Notes: a model not told the origin generated them from the sequence alone. A DNA stretch of 64,000 nt from CPC320 sp002336405 (GCA_949372595.1 CASIAN010000016.1:20985-84984), one strand, 5' to 3'. Counted from the stretch's first letter, positions 1 to 9,533 are shown. Translations and numbers: made by a program.

Positions 1-175
1 TAAACACCCCACCGATCGGTATCAACCTGTATGTGGTTCAGGGGGTGCGCCGACGCGGAGAGATGACAGATGTGATGAAAGGGGCCCACCGTTTGTGGCA
101 AAGATGTTTATCATGCTGGCCTTGTTACTTTGGGCACCAGGACTTGCGCTCTGGCTACCGTCTCTATTTTACTGA
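1..175 (+). pseudogene. TRAP transporter large permease (DctM-like), 3' end, frameshifted
   Basis: The window opens inside a gene. Reading from base 3 gives PPIGINLYVVQGVRRRGEM, the typical late segment of the large membrane subunit (DctM family) of TRAP dicarboxylate-type transporters. Around bases 87-91 the homology jumps to another frame (codons starting at 89), which continues as PFVAKMFIMLALLLWAPGL and ends at a TGA at 173-175. Family members normally run straight through this point (GA-x-PFVA-x-MF), so one base appears to be missing. In the original frame the protein would read on into unrelated sequence. This is either a real inactivating frameshift of the last membrane helix or a sequencing error. 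The 5' part lies outside the window. TRAP genes beside hydantoinase-type enzymes fit uptake of the enzyme's substrate. Confidence 0.7.
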
Positions 176-238
176 AACAAGCAAACTCAATTGTAAAAAC
201 AGCGTAGCTTGTTTAGCTGCGCACACAGGAGGCGTAAT

Positions 239-3200
239 ATGTGGCAGTTTTGGGTGGATCGTGGGGGCACATTTACCGATATCGTCGGGCGCACCCCTCA
301 GGGTGAGTTGAAGACGCACAAGCTGTTGTCTGAAAACCCTGAGCGCTATGAAGATGCGGCAGTTCAGGGCATCCGAGAGTTACTGAAATTACCCGTCGGG
401 ACGCCCATACCCAAGGCGACGATCGAGGCCGTTAAAATGGGCACAACTGTAGCCACCAATGCGCTGCTCGAACGCAAGGGGGACCGCACATTGTTGCTGA
501 TCACCCAAGGCCTCGGCGATCTATTGCGCATCGGCTATCAGAACCGTCCCAAATTATTCGAACTCAACATCATACTGCCAGAATTGCTGTATGAGCAGGC
601 ATTGGAAGTAACCGAACGCATCGCCAGTGACGGCGAGGTGCTAACGCCGCTCGACGAAGTTCAGGTGCTGCAAAGTCTGAAAACAGCATTTCAGGACGGA
701 TTTAGATCTGTCGCTGTGGCTTTTATGCATGGCTATAAGTTTCATGACCACGAACTACGGGTTGGGCAGTTGGCCCGTCAAGTGGGGTTTGACCAAGTAT
801 CTCTGAGCCATCAAGCCAGCCCGTTGGTCAAGCTGGTGTCGCGCGGCGATACTGCGGTGGTGGATGCCTATCTTTCGCCGCTGCTGCGGCGCTATGTCAA
901 ACAGGTGCAGCAGGCTTTGGGAGATGAAAATAAACTCATGTTCATGCAATCCAATGGTGGATTGACAGACGCTAAACTCTTTCAGGGCAAAGATGCAATA
1001 TTGTCAGGCCCTGCGGGCGGGGTCGTCGGCATGACAAAAACCGCAAACCAAATCGGCTATGACAAGCTGATCGGCTTTGATATGGGTGGCACCTCAACAG
1101 ATGTTTGCCATTTTGCCGGCGATTATGAACGCTCATTCGAGACCGAAGTCGCCGGTGTCCGGATGCGGGCCCCGATGATGAATATCCACACGGTGGCAGC
1201 CGGTGGTGGATCAATTCTCGGTTTTCGCGATGGTCGCTTGCAGGTGGGCCCCGAAAGCGCCGGTGCGAACCCCGGTCCAGCCAGTTACCGGCGGGGCGGA
1301 CCATTAACGGTAACCGATTGCAACGTCTTGCTCGGCAAACTTCAACCAGATCAATTTCCCAATGTTTTTGGCCCCGGTGGGGACGCACCGCTGGATGCTA
1401 ATATTGTACGACAGAAATTTTTAACGCTGGCGCGGAAGGTGGCAGCCAAGACCGGTGACCCAGAAATGCCTCCGGAACAATTGGCGCAGGGATTCTTGCG
1501 TATCGCGGTTGAAAACATGTCCAATGCGATCAAAAAAATCTCGGTCCAGCGGGGCTATGATGTCACCCGCTACACGATGAATTGTTTTGGTGGCGCAGGC
1601 GGGCAGCACGCTTGCTTGGTTGCTGATGTGCTGGGTATCGAGACGGTTTTCATTCATCCATTTGCGGGCGTTTTATCAGCCTTCGGGATGGGCCTAGCAG
1701 ATGTGCGAGCCATCAAAGAGCACCAGTTCGAACAAGATGTGTCACACATCGCTGCCGCTGAAGCCGTCTTGGCCGATTTAGACCATCAGACTAGGGCACA
1801 GGTCCACGAGCAAGGTATTCCCGACGCTCAAATTTCGCTGGTGCGCAGCGCCCATATCCGAACCGACGGATCCCACCAATCGCTGCCAGTCGCCTTTGGC
1901 TCTGAGGCGGAAATGCGGGCCGGATTTGACGCCGCACACCAACAGCGGTTTGGCTTTATCCCCTCCTATCAACGGTTGATCATTGAACTGTTAACATCCG
2001 AGGCGGTCGGCGCCACGGGCGAGGCCGCGCAGGTCGGCGATCAGGTAACGCAAATTGATACTGAAATGCGCCCCGTCACGATGTACTCTGATGGCGATTG
2101 GAAAGATGTACCGCTGATTAACCGCCTGTCAATGAGACACGGCGATACTGTCAACGGCCCAGCGATCCTGTTTGAGCCCACTGGTACCAACATCGTTGAG
2201 CACGGATGGCAAGCAGAAGTTGTCTCAGGCGCCAATCTTATACTGCGGCGGATTGTACCACTGGCACGCGAGAACGCCATCGGAACCCGGGTTGATCCAG
2301 TGATGCTTGAGGTGTTTAACAATTTGTTCATGTCGATTGCCGAACAAATGGGTGCAACCCTTGAAAACACCGCCTATTCAGTGAACATTAAAGAACGCCT
2401 CGACTTTTCCTGCGCACTTTTTACACCACAGGGCGATCTGGTGGCCAATGCGCCTCATGTGCCCGTACATCTGGGTTCAATGAGTGAGAGCGTGCGAAAA
2501 ATTCTCAAACAGAATCAGGGACGCATCCGCTCAGGTGATGTTTTCATGATGAACAATCCCTTCAACGGCGGCACTCACCTGCCCGATGTGACCGTGATCA
2601 CACCAGTTTTTGATCCAGATGGCGGGCAGATTATCTTTGTCGTCGCATCGCGCGGACATCATGCTGACATCGGAGGCAAAACGCCTGGCTCTGCCCCCCC
2701 TGACAGCCGTCATATTGATGAGGAAGGGGTGCTGATTGAGAATTTTTTGTTGGTTAAGCAGGGGCAATTACAGGCGGATAAGACCCGGGCGCTGCTGGCC
2801 TCTGGCCCGTATCCGTGCCGTAATATCGACCAAAATATGGCAGATCTTTCGGCACAGATTGCTGCCAACGCAACCGGTGCCGCAGAGCTTTCAAAGGTGG
2901 TTTCCCAATATAGCTTGGATGTAGTGCACGCCTATATGAAGCATGTGCAGGACAATGCCGAAGAGAGTGTAAGACGGGTTATAGCGGTCCTAAAAGACAG
3001 CCATTTTACCTATCCTCTAGACAGTGGTGCGCAGATAAAAGTTCAGATTTCAGTCGACAAAAAAGCGCGTAGCGCGTTGATTGATTTCACAGGAACCTCA
3101 CCACAGGACCCGCTGAACTACAATGCGCCGCTGGCCGTGTGCCGGGCCGTGGTGCTTTATGTTTTTCGCACGCTGGTTGGCTCAGATATCCCAATGAACG

Positions 3201-3823
3201 AAGGGTGTATGAAACCCATTGAGCTGTTGGTTTCAAAGGGCTCAATGATCCATCCCGCTTATCCCGCTGCGGTGATATCGGGCAATACTGAGGTCAGTCA
3301 GGCGGTTGCTGACACATTGTTTGGCGCTTTGGGGGTTCTGGCTGGATCTCAGGGCACGATGAATAACTTCGTCTATGGCAACGAAACCTATCAAAATTAT
3401 GAAACCATTTGTGGGGGCACAGGGGCTGGCGACGGCTTTAACGGGGCGAGTGCCGTGCACAGCCATATGACCAATACCCGCATGACTGATCCCGAAGTGC
3501 TTGAGAACCGCTTTCCAGTTCGGCTAGAGGAATTTTCAATTCGGAAAGGATCTGGGGGACAAGGCGCGTTTGTGGGCGGCGATGGCATTGTCCGTAAATT
3601 GCGATTTCTAACCGAGATGACTGCGACTGTTTTGACCTCCCATCGCAAAACTGCGCCCTTTGGGGCTGCGGGGGGGGCTGCGGGAAAACGCGGCGAAAAT
3701 GCGGTCATTCGAACCGATGGGACCAGAGTGCCCTTAGGTGGCAATGCCCAGGTCACAATGGGAGTTGGAGATATTTTCGTACTCAAATCCCCCGGTGGTG
3801 GCGGCTTTGGAGACCCTGTATGA
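239..3823 (+). CDS. Fused hydantoinase A/B, 5-oxoprolinase-type ATP-dependent amidohydrolase
   Basis: Predicted cytoplasmic ATP-dependent hydrolase of 1194 residues, close to the ~1200 expected for HyuA-HyuB fusions such as 5-oxoprolinase, which opens the lactam of 5-oxoproline or a hydantoin ring. The HyuA half begins FWVDRGGTFTDIVGR and has the ASKHA-type phosphate motif GFDMGGTSTDVCHF near residue 279. The HyuB half starts around residue 686 (PVMLEVFNNLFMSIAEQMG) and includes MNNPFNGGTHLPDV. The start is set at ATG 239 because AGGAGG (228-233) lies just upstream; the open frame extends further 5' only through a TTG. The preceding TRAP permease end suggests one uptake/catabolism unit. The exact substrate (5-oxoproline, hydantoin or N-methylhydantoin) cannot be told from sequence. 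Confidence 0.85.
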   Translation: MWQFWVDRGGTFTDIVGRTPQGELKTHKLLSENPERYEDAAVQGIRELLKLPVGTPIPKATIEAVKMGTTVATNALLERKGDRTLLLITQGLGDLLRIGYQNRPKLFELNIILPELLYEQALEVTERIASDGEVLTPLDEVQVLQSLKTAFQDGFRSVAVAFMHGYKFHDHELRVGQLARQVGFDQVSLSHQASPLVKLVSRGDTAVVDAYLSPLLRRYVKQVQQALGDENKLMFMQSNGGLTDAKLFQGKDAILSGPAGGVVGMTKTANQIGYDKLIGFDMGGTSTDVCHFAGDYERSFETEVAGVRMRAPMMNIHTVAAGGGSILGFRDGRLQVGPESAGANPGPASYRRGGPLTVTDCNVLLGKLQPDQFPNVFGPGGDAPLDANIVRQKFLTLARKVAAKTGDPEMPPEQLAQGFLRIAVENMSNAIKKISVQRGYDVTRYTMNCFGGAGGQHACLVADVLGIETVFIHPFAGVLSAFGMGLADVRAIKEHQFEQDVSHIAAAEAVLADLDHQTRAQVHEQGIPDAQISLVRSAHIRTDGSHQSLPVAFGSEAEMRAGFDAAHQQRFGFIPSYQRLIIELLTSEAVGATGEAAQVGDQVTQIDTEMRPVTMYSDGDWKDVPLINRLSMRHGDTVNGPAILFEPTGTNIVEHGWQAEVVSGANLILRRIVPLARENAIGTRVDPVMLEVFNNLFMSIAEQMGATLENTAYSVNIKERLDFSCALFTPQGDLVANAPHVPVHLGSMSESVRKILKQNQGRIRSGDVFMMNNPFNGGTHLPDVTVITPVFDPDGGQIIFVVASRGHHADIGGKTPGSAPPDSRHIDEEGVLIENFLLVKQGQLQADKTRALLASGPYPCRNIDQNMADLSAQIAANATGAAELSKVVSQYSLDVVHAYMKHVQDNAEESVRRVIAVLKDSHFTYPLDSGAQIKVQISVDKKARSALIDFTGTSPQDPLNYNAPLAVCRAVVLYVFRTLVGSDIPMNEGCMKPIELLVSKGSMIHPAYPAAVISGNTEVSQAVADTLFGALGVLAGSQGTMNNFVYGNETYQNYETICGGTGAGDGFNGASAVHSHMTNTRMTDPEVLENRFPVRLEEFSIRKGSGGQGAFVGGDGIVRKLRFLTEMTATVLTSHRKTAPFGAAGGAAGKRGENAVIRTDGTRVPLGGNAQVTMGVGDIFVLKSPGGGGFGDPV

Positions 3824-4201
3824 CGCCGACGTTTATGGCCACAACTCGAGCACTTTGATAGTGGGTGACGCACCACCTTGGCGGCACCCTAAATGTTGGT
3901 CAAATCAGCCAGTCGTACGGGGTAAGAAGATTTTTTTAGGCTCGTGCCGCCTATTGGTGGGGCCTGTTTGAAAGTCTGCTGCCAAATTCAACACCTGCGA
4001 CCCTGCCAGCTGCGCCTTGGGCTACATGTCAACCCATTGCAGTAATCAGGTCGCAGATCAGTGGCGCAAATAACATTTGAGGACAAATGAAAAAAGGTTT
4101 TGCACCCTGCGTCCATCAAAGGTCATGGCGGACCTGAACCGTTGCAACAACTCGGTGTTGTGAAAGGCCGTTAAAGCTTTGCCTTGGCATGTATGGGTCC
4201 G
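3824..4201. other. Intergenic region between convergent genes
   Basis: About 380 bases lie between the hydantoinase stop and the stop of the MttB-family gene on the other strand. I see no recognisable protein or RNA. A T7 run occurs at 3930-3937 and a weak hairpin (CAACA...TGTTG) near 4144-4160, but neither forms a convincing terminator. Confidence 0.4.
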
Positions 4202-5773
4202 TCAAAAATCAGTTGCAACGCCACCTTCGCTTTTTCGCCTTGCAACAAATGCATCAAGTTCTTCACGAATAGCAAGATCCATGGGAGGGGTTTGGAAATC
4301 TCTCAAAATTTGTTTCCAAATCCGATGTGCGCGCTCAACTGTCATAACACTTCCTCGATCTTCCCAGTTTTCAAAATTCGACCAATCAGATAAAAATGGG
4401 CTGTAAAATGCCGTCTCATAGCGGTCTTGTGTGTGCTGTGTCCCAAAGAAATGCCCACCTTGGCCAACCTCGGCAATCGTGTCAAACGCCAGCTCACTTT
4501 CACCATAGTTCACGGGTTGCATATATTTGATCATTTGCTGCAATTGCTCGCAATCCATGACCAATTTCTCATACGAGGCGCAGAGCCCACCTTCCAGCCA
4601 ACCCGCCGCATGATACACCATATGCGTACCAGAAGTGATGGCAGCAGATAACGAGTTCGCGCTTTCCCAAGTCGCTTGATTGTCAGGCGCATTCGACACA
4701 CAGGTATTCGAGGCCCGCAAAGGCAACCTGTAAAAACGGGCCATTTGCCCGGTCATTTGGGTTGCGCGCATATATTCAGGCGTTCCAAAAGCTGGCGCAC
4801 CGGTTTTCATATCGACGTTAGAGCTGAACGTACCAATTGCGCAGGGGCAACCGGGATTGATTATTTGGATCAGAACAACGGCGCATAGCGCCTCTGCAAT
4901 GGACTGCGCCACGGTACCCGCCAAAGTTATGGGTGACATCGCCCCCGCCAACGTAAATGGTGTAACAACTGTCGGCTGCCCGCAGCGTGACAAACGCATC
5001 AGCCCATCCAACATGGGGAAATCATGTTTAAGCGGCGAGGTGGAATTTATGTTGGTGAACATGCGTGGCGTCTGTGCAAATTGTTGTTCGCTCAAGCCGC
5101 CGGCAATGCGTACCATTTCCATAACGTCATCAACGCGCCCTGCCCCCAGTGAATAAGCATGAACCACTTTGTCGCTTAGCGTCAGGTGGTCGTGCAGACA
5201 ATCCAGATGGCGCACCGACGCATGGCTGTCTACAGGTTCTACGGGATAACCGCCTATAAAATGAATGCAATTAAAATATTGCGATAACTTCACCAAGTCT
5301 CGGTGGCTTTGCCTGTCACCGGGCCGTCTGCCACGTTCCAAATCTGCGCAGTTGGGCGGGGACGCAATGGACCCGAACACCATGTGTTGGCCACCGATGA
5401 TAATCTGGCGGTCAAGGTTGCGCGGAGTGATTGAAAATTTTTCAGGTGCGTGGGCTAGCTTGTCCATAACCAAGGTGCGATCCATCTTGACCAACGCCCC
5501 ATTAGGTGTCTCGTTCGATATCGTGCAGCCGGCTTGTCGCAGAGTATCGACCGCTTCCAGGTTGAGAAACTCAACACCAACTTCTTCAAGAATGCGCATG
5601 GCGGTATGATGAATTGCGGCAACCCCTTCAGGCGGCAATGGCGCGATTGGGGTGTCTGTATTCTTGGGGATTTGCCATGCGATTTGCTGCAAGCCCACCG
5701 CATTTGCACGCTTATTGCCTTTACGCCCCCCTGACCCTCGCCTTGCGCGACTTGGTTTATTATCCGACTGCAC
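4202..5773 (-). CDS. MttB/COG5598-family trimethylamine-type methyltransferase, non-pyrrolysine
   Basis: A 523-residue protein of the trimethylamine methyltransferase (MttB) superfamily, a TIM-barrel family that moves a methyl group from a quaternary or tertiary amine to a corrinoid protein. The N-terminus is basic and low in complexity (SRARRGSGGRKGNKRANA). The core (PLPPEGVAAIHHTAMRILEE, VFGSIASPPNCADLERG, ASNTCVSNAPDNQATWESAN) fits the family. It is full length with no internal UAG, so it belongs to the non-pyrrolysine members; characterised ones act on glycine betaine or proline betaine. The start is GTG 5773, with a GGGG ribosome site about 9 bases upstream. It follows a polar amino-acid ABC transporter on the same strand, although a 303-base gap allows a separate promoter. 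No corrinoid protein gene is present in the window. Confidence 0.8.
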   Translation of the reverse strand: MQSDNKPSRARRGSGGRKGNKRANAVGLQQIAWQIPKNTDTPIAPLPPEGVAAIHHTAMRILEEVGVEFLNLEAVDTLRQAGCTISNETPNGALVKMDRTLVMDKLAHAPEKFSITPRNLDRQIIIGGQHMVFGSIASPPNCADLERGRRPGDRQSHRDLVKLSQYFNCIHFIGGYPVEPVDSHASVRHLDCLHDHLTLSDKVVHAYSLGAGRVDDVMEMVRIAGGLSEQQFAQTPRMFTNINSTSPLKHDFPMLDGLMRLSRCGQPTVVTPFTLAGAMSPITLAGTVAQSIAEALCAVVLIQIINPGCPCAIGTFSSNVDMKTGAPAFGTPEYMRATQMTGQMARFYRLPLRASNTCVSNAPDNQATWESANSLSAAITSGTHMVYHAAGWLEGGLCASYEKLVMDCEQLQQMIKYMQPVNYGESELAFDTIAEVGQGGHFFGTQHTQDRYETAFYSPFLSDWSNFENWEDRGSVMTVERAHRIWKQILRDFQTPPMDLAIREELDAFVARRKSEGGVATDF

Positions 5774-6076
5774 GTTGGTGACCCCTTATTTATTTTTATT
5801 GGGAATTAGAGGTTGGAGTTGATAAGTTTTATAGCGATAATGTCGGCAGGCATTACGATGGCTTGCGGTAATAAACCCATTTTTTCAACATACTCACCGT
5901 CTACATGTTCTGCGTCTGATGCGGTCTGTCAACTTATTTATGCCGCTTTCCGTCGCAAGGCCGCAAACCGGATCCAGCAGTTCAGTGGCGCACATTTTCG
6001 CATTCCGACGCCCCGCACCGGTGCCTTTGGGCGGTTGCCGACGGCCCATAACTGAGACGCATGGTAAAGACAGAAA
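5774..6076. other. Intergenic region upstream of the MttB-family gene
   Basis: This 303-base stretch lies between the ABC ATPase stop and the GTG start of the methyltransferase gene. No convincing ORF or RNA was recognised. The segment next to the start is A/T-rich (about 5780-5840) and could carry a promoter for the methyltransferase gene, but no clear -35/-10 pair is visible. Confidence 0.35.
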
Positions 6077-6829
6077 TTAATGTCCGAGGACTTGACTGAG
6101 AAAGAGTTTGGCGCGTTCACTTTCTGGTGCGCTAAAAAATACCTCAGGGGTTGCGATTTCAATGATTTCCCCCTCGTCCATAAATACGATCCGATCGGCT
6201 ATTTTTCGAGCGAACCCCATCTCATGGGTCACACAGATCATCGTCATCCCCTCATCCGCAAGCTGGACCATAACATCCAGAACCCCAGCGATCATTTCTG
6301 GATCAAGCGCCGAGGTTGGTTCATCAAACAGCATGATTTTTGGCGTCATACAGAGCGCCCGCGCGATAGCGACCCGCTGTTGCTGGCCACCCGATAATTG
6401 TGCAGGATATTTGTTAGCTTGCTCTGCAATCTGCACTTTTTCGAGATACTGCATTGCCAGAGCTTCTGCATCTTTAAACGAAAGGCCACGGTTGCGGATT
6501 GGACCCAGCATGAGGTTTTCTAATATGGTCTTATGGGGGAACAGATTGAAATTCTGAAAGACCATACCGATATCGCGCCGGATGGATTCGAGATTTTTCA
6601 TCTCAGGCCTGACCTCAAGACCATCAACAAAAATGGTGCCTTTTTGATGGGCCTCCAACTGGTTGATACAGCGGATTAGGGTTGACTTTCCCGAACCAGA
6701 TGGGCCGCATATGACCAGTTTCTCACCCATTGAAACTGTCAGGTTGATATCATGCAGCGCGTTGAAATCCTCATACCACTTGCTGAGACCTGAAATGCTT
6801 ACCAGTGGTTCTTTGGTTTGGTCTTCCAT
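6077..6829 (-). CDS. Polar amino-acid-type ABC transporter ATP-binding protein
   Basis: This 250-residue ATPase of the GlnQ/AapP/BztD type powers import of a polar amino acid or related compound across the inner membrane. It shows Walker A GPSGSGKST (residues 42-50), the Q-loop (VFQNFNLFPH), the ABC signature LSGGQQQRVAIARAL and Walker B IMLFDEPTSALDPE, followed by the H-loop CVTHEMGF. All catalytic residues are present and the length is typical. It is the fourth gene of a minus-strand set (permease, binding protein, permease, ATPase), separated from the upstream permease by 10 bases and therefore certainly cotranscribed with it. Substrate specificity is not readable from an ATPase. Confidence 0.93.
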   Translation of the reverse strand: MEDQTKEPLVSISGLSKWYEDFNALHDINLTVSMGEKLVICGPSGSGKSTLIRCINQLEAHQKGTIFVDGLEVRPEMKNLESIRRDIGMVFQNFNLFPHKTILENLMLGPIRNRGLSFKDAEALAMQYLEKVQIAEQANKYPAQLSGGQQQRVAIARALCMTPKIMLFDEPTSALDPEMIAGVLDVMVQLADEGMTMICVTHEMGFARKIADRIVFMDEGEIIEIATPEVFFSAPESERAKLFLSQVLGH

Positions 6830-6839
6830 TATGGTTTTC

Positions 6840-7745
6840 CTATTTCAAACTGCGCCTGGCGCGACGTTCAAGCCAGCCAAACAGCACCGCAAAGCTAAAG
6901 CAGATGCAAAAATACATACCGCCGACCAAGATCCATGTTTCAAATACTTTTGTTGTCGATGACGCGACTTCTGTGGCCAAAAAAGTCAGCTCTTGTATCG
7001 AAATCAGAGACACGATTGAGCTGTCTTTAATCAGCGTAATAAACTGCCCAGCGAGAGGCGGCAGAATTTTGCGTCCGGCCTGAGGCAAAATCACATCTCG
7101 AAGGACATTAAAACGAGACAGACCGATAGCTCGTGCCGCTTCCCATTGGTCTTTGCCAATAGACTGTATGCCTGCGCGCACGATTTCAGCGATATAGGCC
7201 GCTTCGAACATCGCCAGACATAAAACACCTGCCAGAAAATTAGAAAAAAGACGCACATCACCGAAAAAAATCCGAAACAAGACATTGTCCACCAAGACGT
7301 TGTCGCGATCAATATTGTCAAAGCCCAAAGCTGGAAAAATTTGGCTGGAGATGAAAAAGAAAAAAATAAAGATAAACACCAGTGGCGGAATATTCCGTAT
7401 CAATTCAACATATCCACGGCTGATAATTCTTAAGGTCAGGTTATTACAGGTTCTCCAATACCCCACAATTAAACCTATTATGGCGGCCAAGACGGTTGCC
7501 CAAAATGCAAGGCGCACGGTTGTCATCAGCCCGTATAAAAGCAAATTTGCCGAATAGGTCCCGGTCTCGGAATCAAACCTTACAACAAATGACAGCACTC
7601 GCTGCCAATTCCAATTATAGACCAGCACATCGTTAACGCGATAGATCGAGAAAAATATCAGAACTATAACACCCGCAAATAGTGTGTAATCTGTCACCGT
7701 TAGTCTTTTGCGGGGCACCGCTGGCGCGGATGGTCTTTTAGTCAT
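6840..7745 (-). CDS. Polar amino-acid-type ABC transporter permease (second)
   Basis: This 301-residue inner-membrane permease belongs to the HisM/GlnP family. A short basic N-terminus leads into a membrane segment (YTLFAGVIVLIFFSIY). Further membrane segments follow (LMTTVRLAFWATVLAAIIG, LVFIFIFFFFI), then the EAA-loop region (DQWEAARAIGLSRFNVLRDV) that docks on the ATPase. It pairs with the permease at 8679-9533 to form the heterodimeric pore, as is usual for amino-acid importers. The gene follows the binding-protein gene after a 63-base spacer that contains a strong hairpin. Confidence 0.9.
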   Translation of the reverse strand: MTKRPSAPAVPRKRLTVTDYTLFAGVIVLIFFSIYRVNDVLVYNWNWQRVLSFVVRFDSETGTYSANLLLYGLMTTVRLAFWATVLAAIIGLIVGYWRTCNNLTLRIISRGYVELIRNIPPLVFIFIFFFFISSQIFPALGFDNIDRDNVLVDNVLFRIFFGDVRLFSNFLAGVLCLAMFEAAYIAEIVRAGIQSIGKDQWEAARAIGLSRFNVLRDVILPQAGRKILPPLAGQFITLIKDSSIVSLISIQELTFLATEVASSTTKVFETWILVGGMYFCICFSFAVLFGWLERRARRSLK

Positions 7746-7772
7746 TATGTATTCTTCATTCTCTGGGAAGGA

Positions 7773-7792
7773 GCGCAGGCCTTAGCCTGCGC
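7773..7792 (-). promoter_or_regulatory. Intercistronic stem-loop after the binding-protein gene
   Basis: GCGCAGGC and GCCTGCGC form a perfect 8-bp stem around a 4-base loop, 16 bases past the binding-protein stop. No U-run follows, so it is more likely an mRNA 3'-end stabiliser or partial attenuator than a full terminator. Such hairpins raise expression of binding proteins relative to downstream permeases. Confidence 0.6.
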
Positions 7793-7808
7793 CACATTTT
7801 TATGTATG

Positions 7809-8642
7809 TTACTGCTCTACCGCGACCATGTCTTTCCAAGCGGATTGGTCTTTGAACCAATAGTCATGGGTCTCTTTCAGCCATCCGTTAGAGGTGTTAA
7901 TCAAGATCCAGTTTGAAAAAAAGTTCAGCCCATCTGCATCACCCTTGCGCATCGCAAAGGCCTCATCACCGCGGGTCAGGTTTTCACCATTGTTGGCAAC
8001 ATGGACCTTTTCGGGATATCCCTCTGACCAGAAAGTTGGTTTGGGTGCTGAGGATATTGTTGCGTGTGCGTTGCCGTTGACCACTTCTTGAAAGGCCTGT
8101 GCATCATCATCAAATCTTAAAATTGTTGCTTTAGGGAACATTTTTGATGCCGTATTACAGGGCGTTGCACCGCGCCGACAGGAAATCGTGACCGACGAGC
8201 TATTATAATCTGACAGGGATGAAAACCCGTCGGTAAGCTCAATGTTGGCAGCCATCTGTTGTCCGGAATGGGCATAGGGTTGGGTAAAGTTCACAGTCAA
8301 GTTACGCTGTGGAGTGATTGACATCCCACCAATGATGACATCAAATTTCTTGGCAATAAGCGCGGGAATAATGCCACTCCAAGCGGTTGGAACGAACTCA
8401 ACATCGACCCCCATATCAGCAGCAACTTTGGTCGCCACATCAATTTCAAAGCCAATCAACTTCCCCTCTTTGTCGCGCATCGCCCATGGAACAAACGTGG
8501 CCATACCAACCCGCAATGATCCACGCCTTTGGATATCTTCTATCACGCCCTCTGCTACGACGGGCGTCGTCGTGGCGATGGCGCTAATTGTGCCTAAAGA
8601 CAAGGCGCAGATAAGTGCTTTCATGTGTTTGAATAAGTGCAT
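7809..8642 (-). CDS. Polar amino-acid-type ABC transporter substrate-binding protein
   Basis: This 277-residue periplasmic binding protein of SBP family 3 has a signal peptide (MHLFKHMKALICALSLGTIS, cleavage likely near VVAEG, about residue 31). The mature part begins VIEDIQRRGSLRVGM and contains KEGKLIGFEIDVATKVAADM, the usual family 3 pattern. Two methionines are possible starts; the first (8642) is preferred because AAGGA lies 6-10 bases upstream. The gene sits between the two permease genes, in the same operon. The ligand is unknown; the MttB-family gene downstream makes a methylated amino acid or betaine a reasonable guess. Confidence 0.9.
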   Translation of the reverse strand: MHLFKHMKALICALSLGTISAIATTTPVVAEGVIEDIQRRGSLRVGMATFVPWAMRDKEGKLIGFEIDVATKVAADMGVDVEFVPTAWSGIIPALIAKKFDVIIGGMSITPQRNLTVNFTQPYAHSGQQMAANIELTDGFSSLSDYNSSSVTISCRRGATPCNTASKMFPKATILRFDDDAQAFQEVVNGNAHATISSAPKPTFWSEGYPEKVHVANNGENLTRGDEAFAMRKGDADGLNFFSNWILINTSNGWLKETHDYWFKDQSAWKDMVAVEQ

Positions 8643-8678
8643 TGTGCTTCCTTTTTTAAGTTTCGATAGTTCAAAGTA

Positions 8679-9533
8679 TTAATTCCCTCGGGACTTTAGG
8701 GACCATTCGAATATGCTGATCCCAAAAGATAGTGTGACGGTCAGGGCAAGATAAATCCCGGCCACCAAAAACCAGACCTCAAAAGCCATGAAGGTATCAG
8801 CAATCAAGTTAAGGCCAGCTGTAGTTAATTCTGCCACGGCGATCACGCTGACAATAGCCGAATGCTTGATTAATGAGATTATCAGTCCAGTCAACGGTGG
8901 CAGGATCAATGGTAGAGATTGTGGGATAATGATATCCTTATATTTATTTAGCACAGAGAGACCGATGGCGTCCGCACTCTCGAACTGACCTCTATCTACT
9001 CCCAAAATCCCACTTCTTATTATTTCGGCAGCAAAAGACCCTTCGTAAAAGGCTAGGCATAAAACACCGGCCCAAAAACGATCAATTCCAAATATAGGAG
9101 CAAGCACAAAATAGAATAAAAACAACTGAACCAGAAGCGGTGTGTTGCGGATAGATTCCAGATAACACGTCGATATTATCCGACCTGAAATTGAATTCGA
9201 AAGGCGCGCAAAAGCTGTAAATAATCCAATTATTATTGCAAAGACACCGGCTGTTCCGGCTAGTTTAAGTGTTTGAATAAGACCTTTAATGAGGGGTCCC
9301 CAGATGATTTCATCATCCACAGACCGAAAGAAAAAAGGTTCTATTCGGTACCACTGCCATCGATACTCCATCGCCGCAGCGCCGCGCCATATCAAATAAC
9401 CCAAACTCGCAAAAATAAGGAGTGCTAACACCAAGCTCGAAAGGCTTCGTGCGGCATAGGCAAAGTTAAAAGTTTTGGACTGTTTTGTTCGATCCGATCG
9501 GGGCGTTGGCAAATTTAAGCAAAACTGTTTCAT
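8679..9533 (-). CDS. Polar amino-acid-type ABC transporter permease (first)
   Basis: This 284-residue HisM/GlnP-family permease is the first gene of the minus-strand transport operon. A basic N-terminus precedes a membrane segment (SSLVLALLIFASLGYLIW), then a large periplasmic loop (EYRWQWYRIEPFFFRS). Further helices follow, with the EAA loop (RGQFESADAIGLSVLNKYKD). It shares topology with the 6840-7745 permease and should form the other half of the pore. The upstream 430 bases are A/T-rich and must hold the operon promoter. Confidence 0.9.
   Translation of the reverse strand: MKQFCLNLPTPRSDRTKQSKTFNFAYAARSLSSLVLALLIFASLGYLIWRGAAAMEYRWQWYRIEPFFFRSVDDEIIWGPLIKGLIQTLKLAGTAGVFAIIIGLFTAFARLSNSISGRIISTCYLESIRNTPLLVQLFLFYFVLAPIFGIDRFWAGVLCLAFYEGSFAAEIIRSGILGVDRGQFESADAIGLSVLNKYKDIIIPQSLPLILPPLTGLIISLIKHSAIVSVIAVAELTTAGLNLIADTFMAFEVWFLVAGIYLALTVTLSFGISIFEWSLKSRGN

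Noticed and set aside
33..311. Overlapping 92-codon ORF at the window start
   Set aside because: Its first third is the true TRAP frame, but past base 90 it is out of frame with both the permease end and the hydantoinase; it is the product of the frameshift.
4202..5773. Pyrrolysine-containing trimethylamine methyltransferase
   Set aside because: The frame is full length with no internal UAG, so there is no basis for pyrrolysine.
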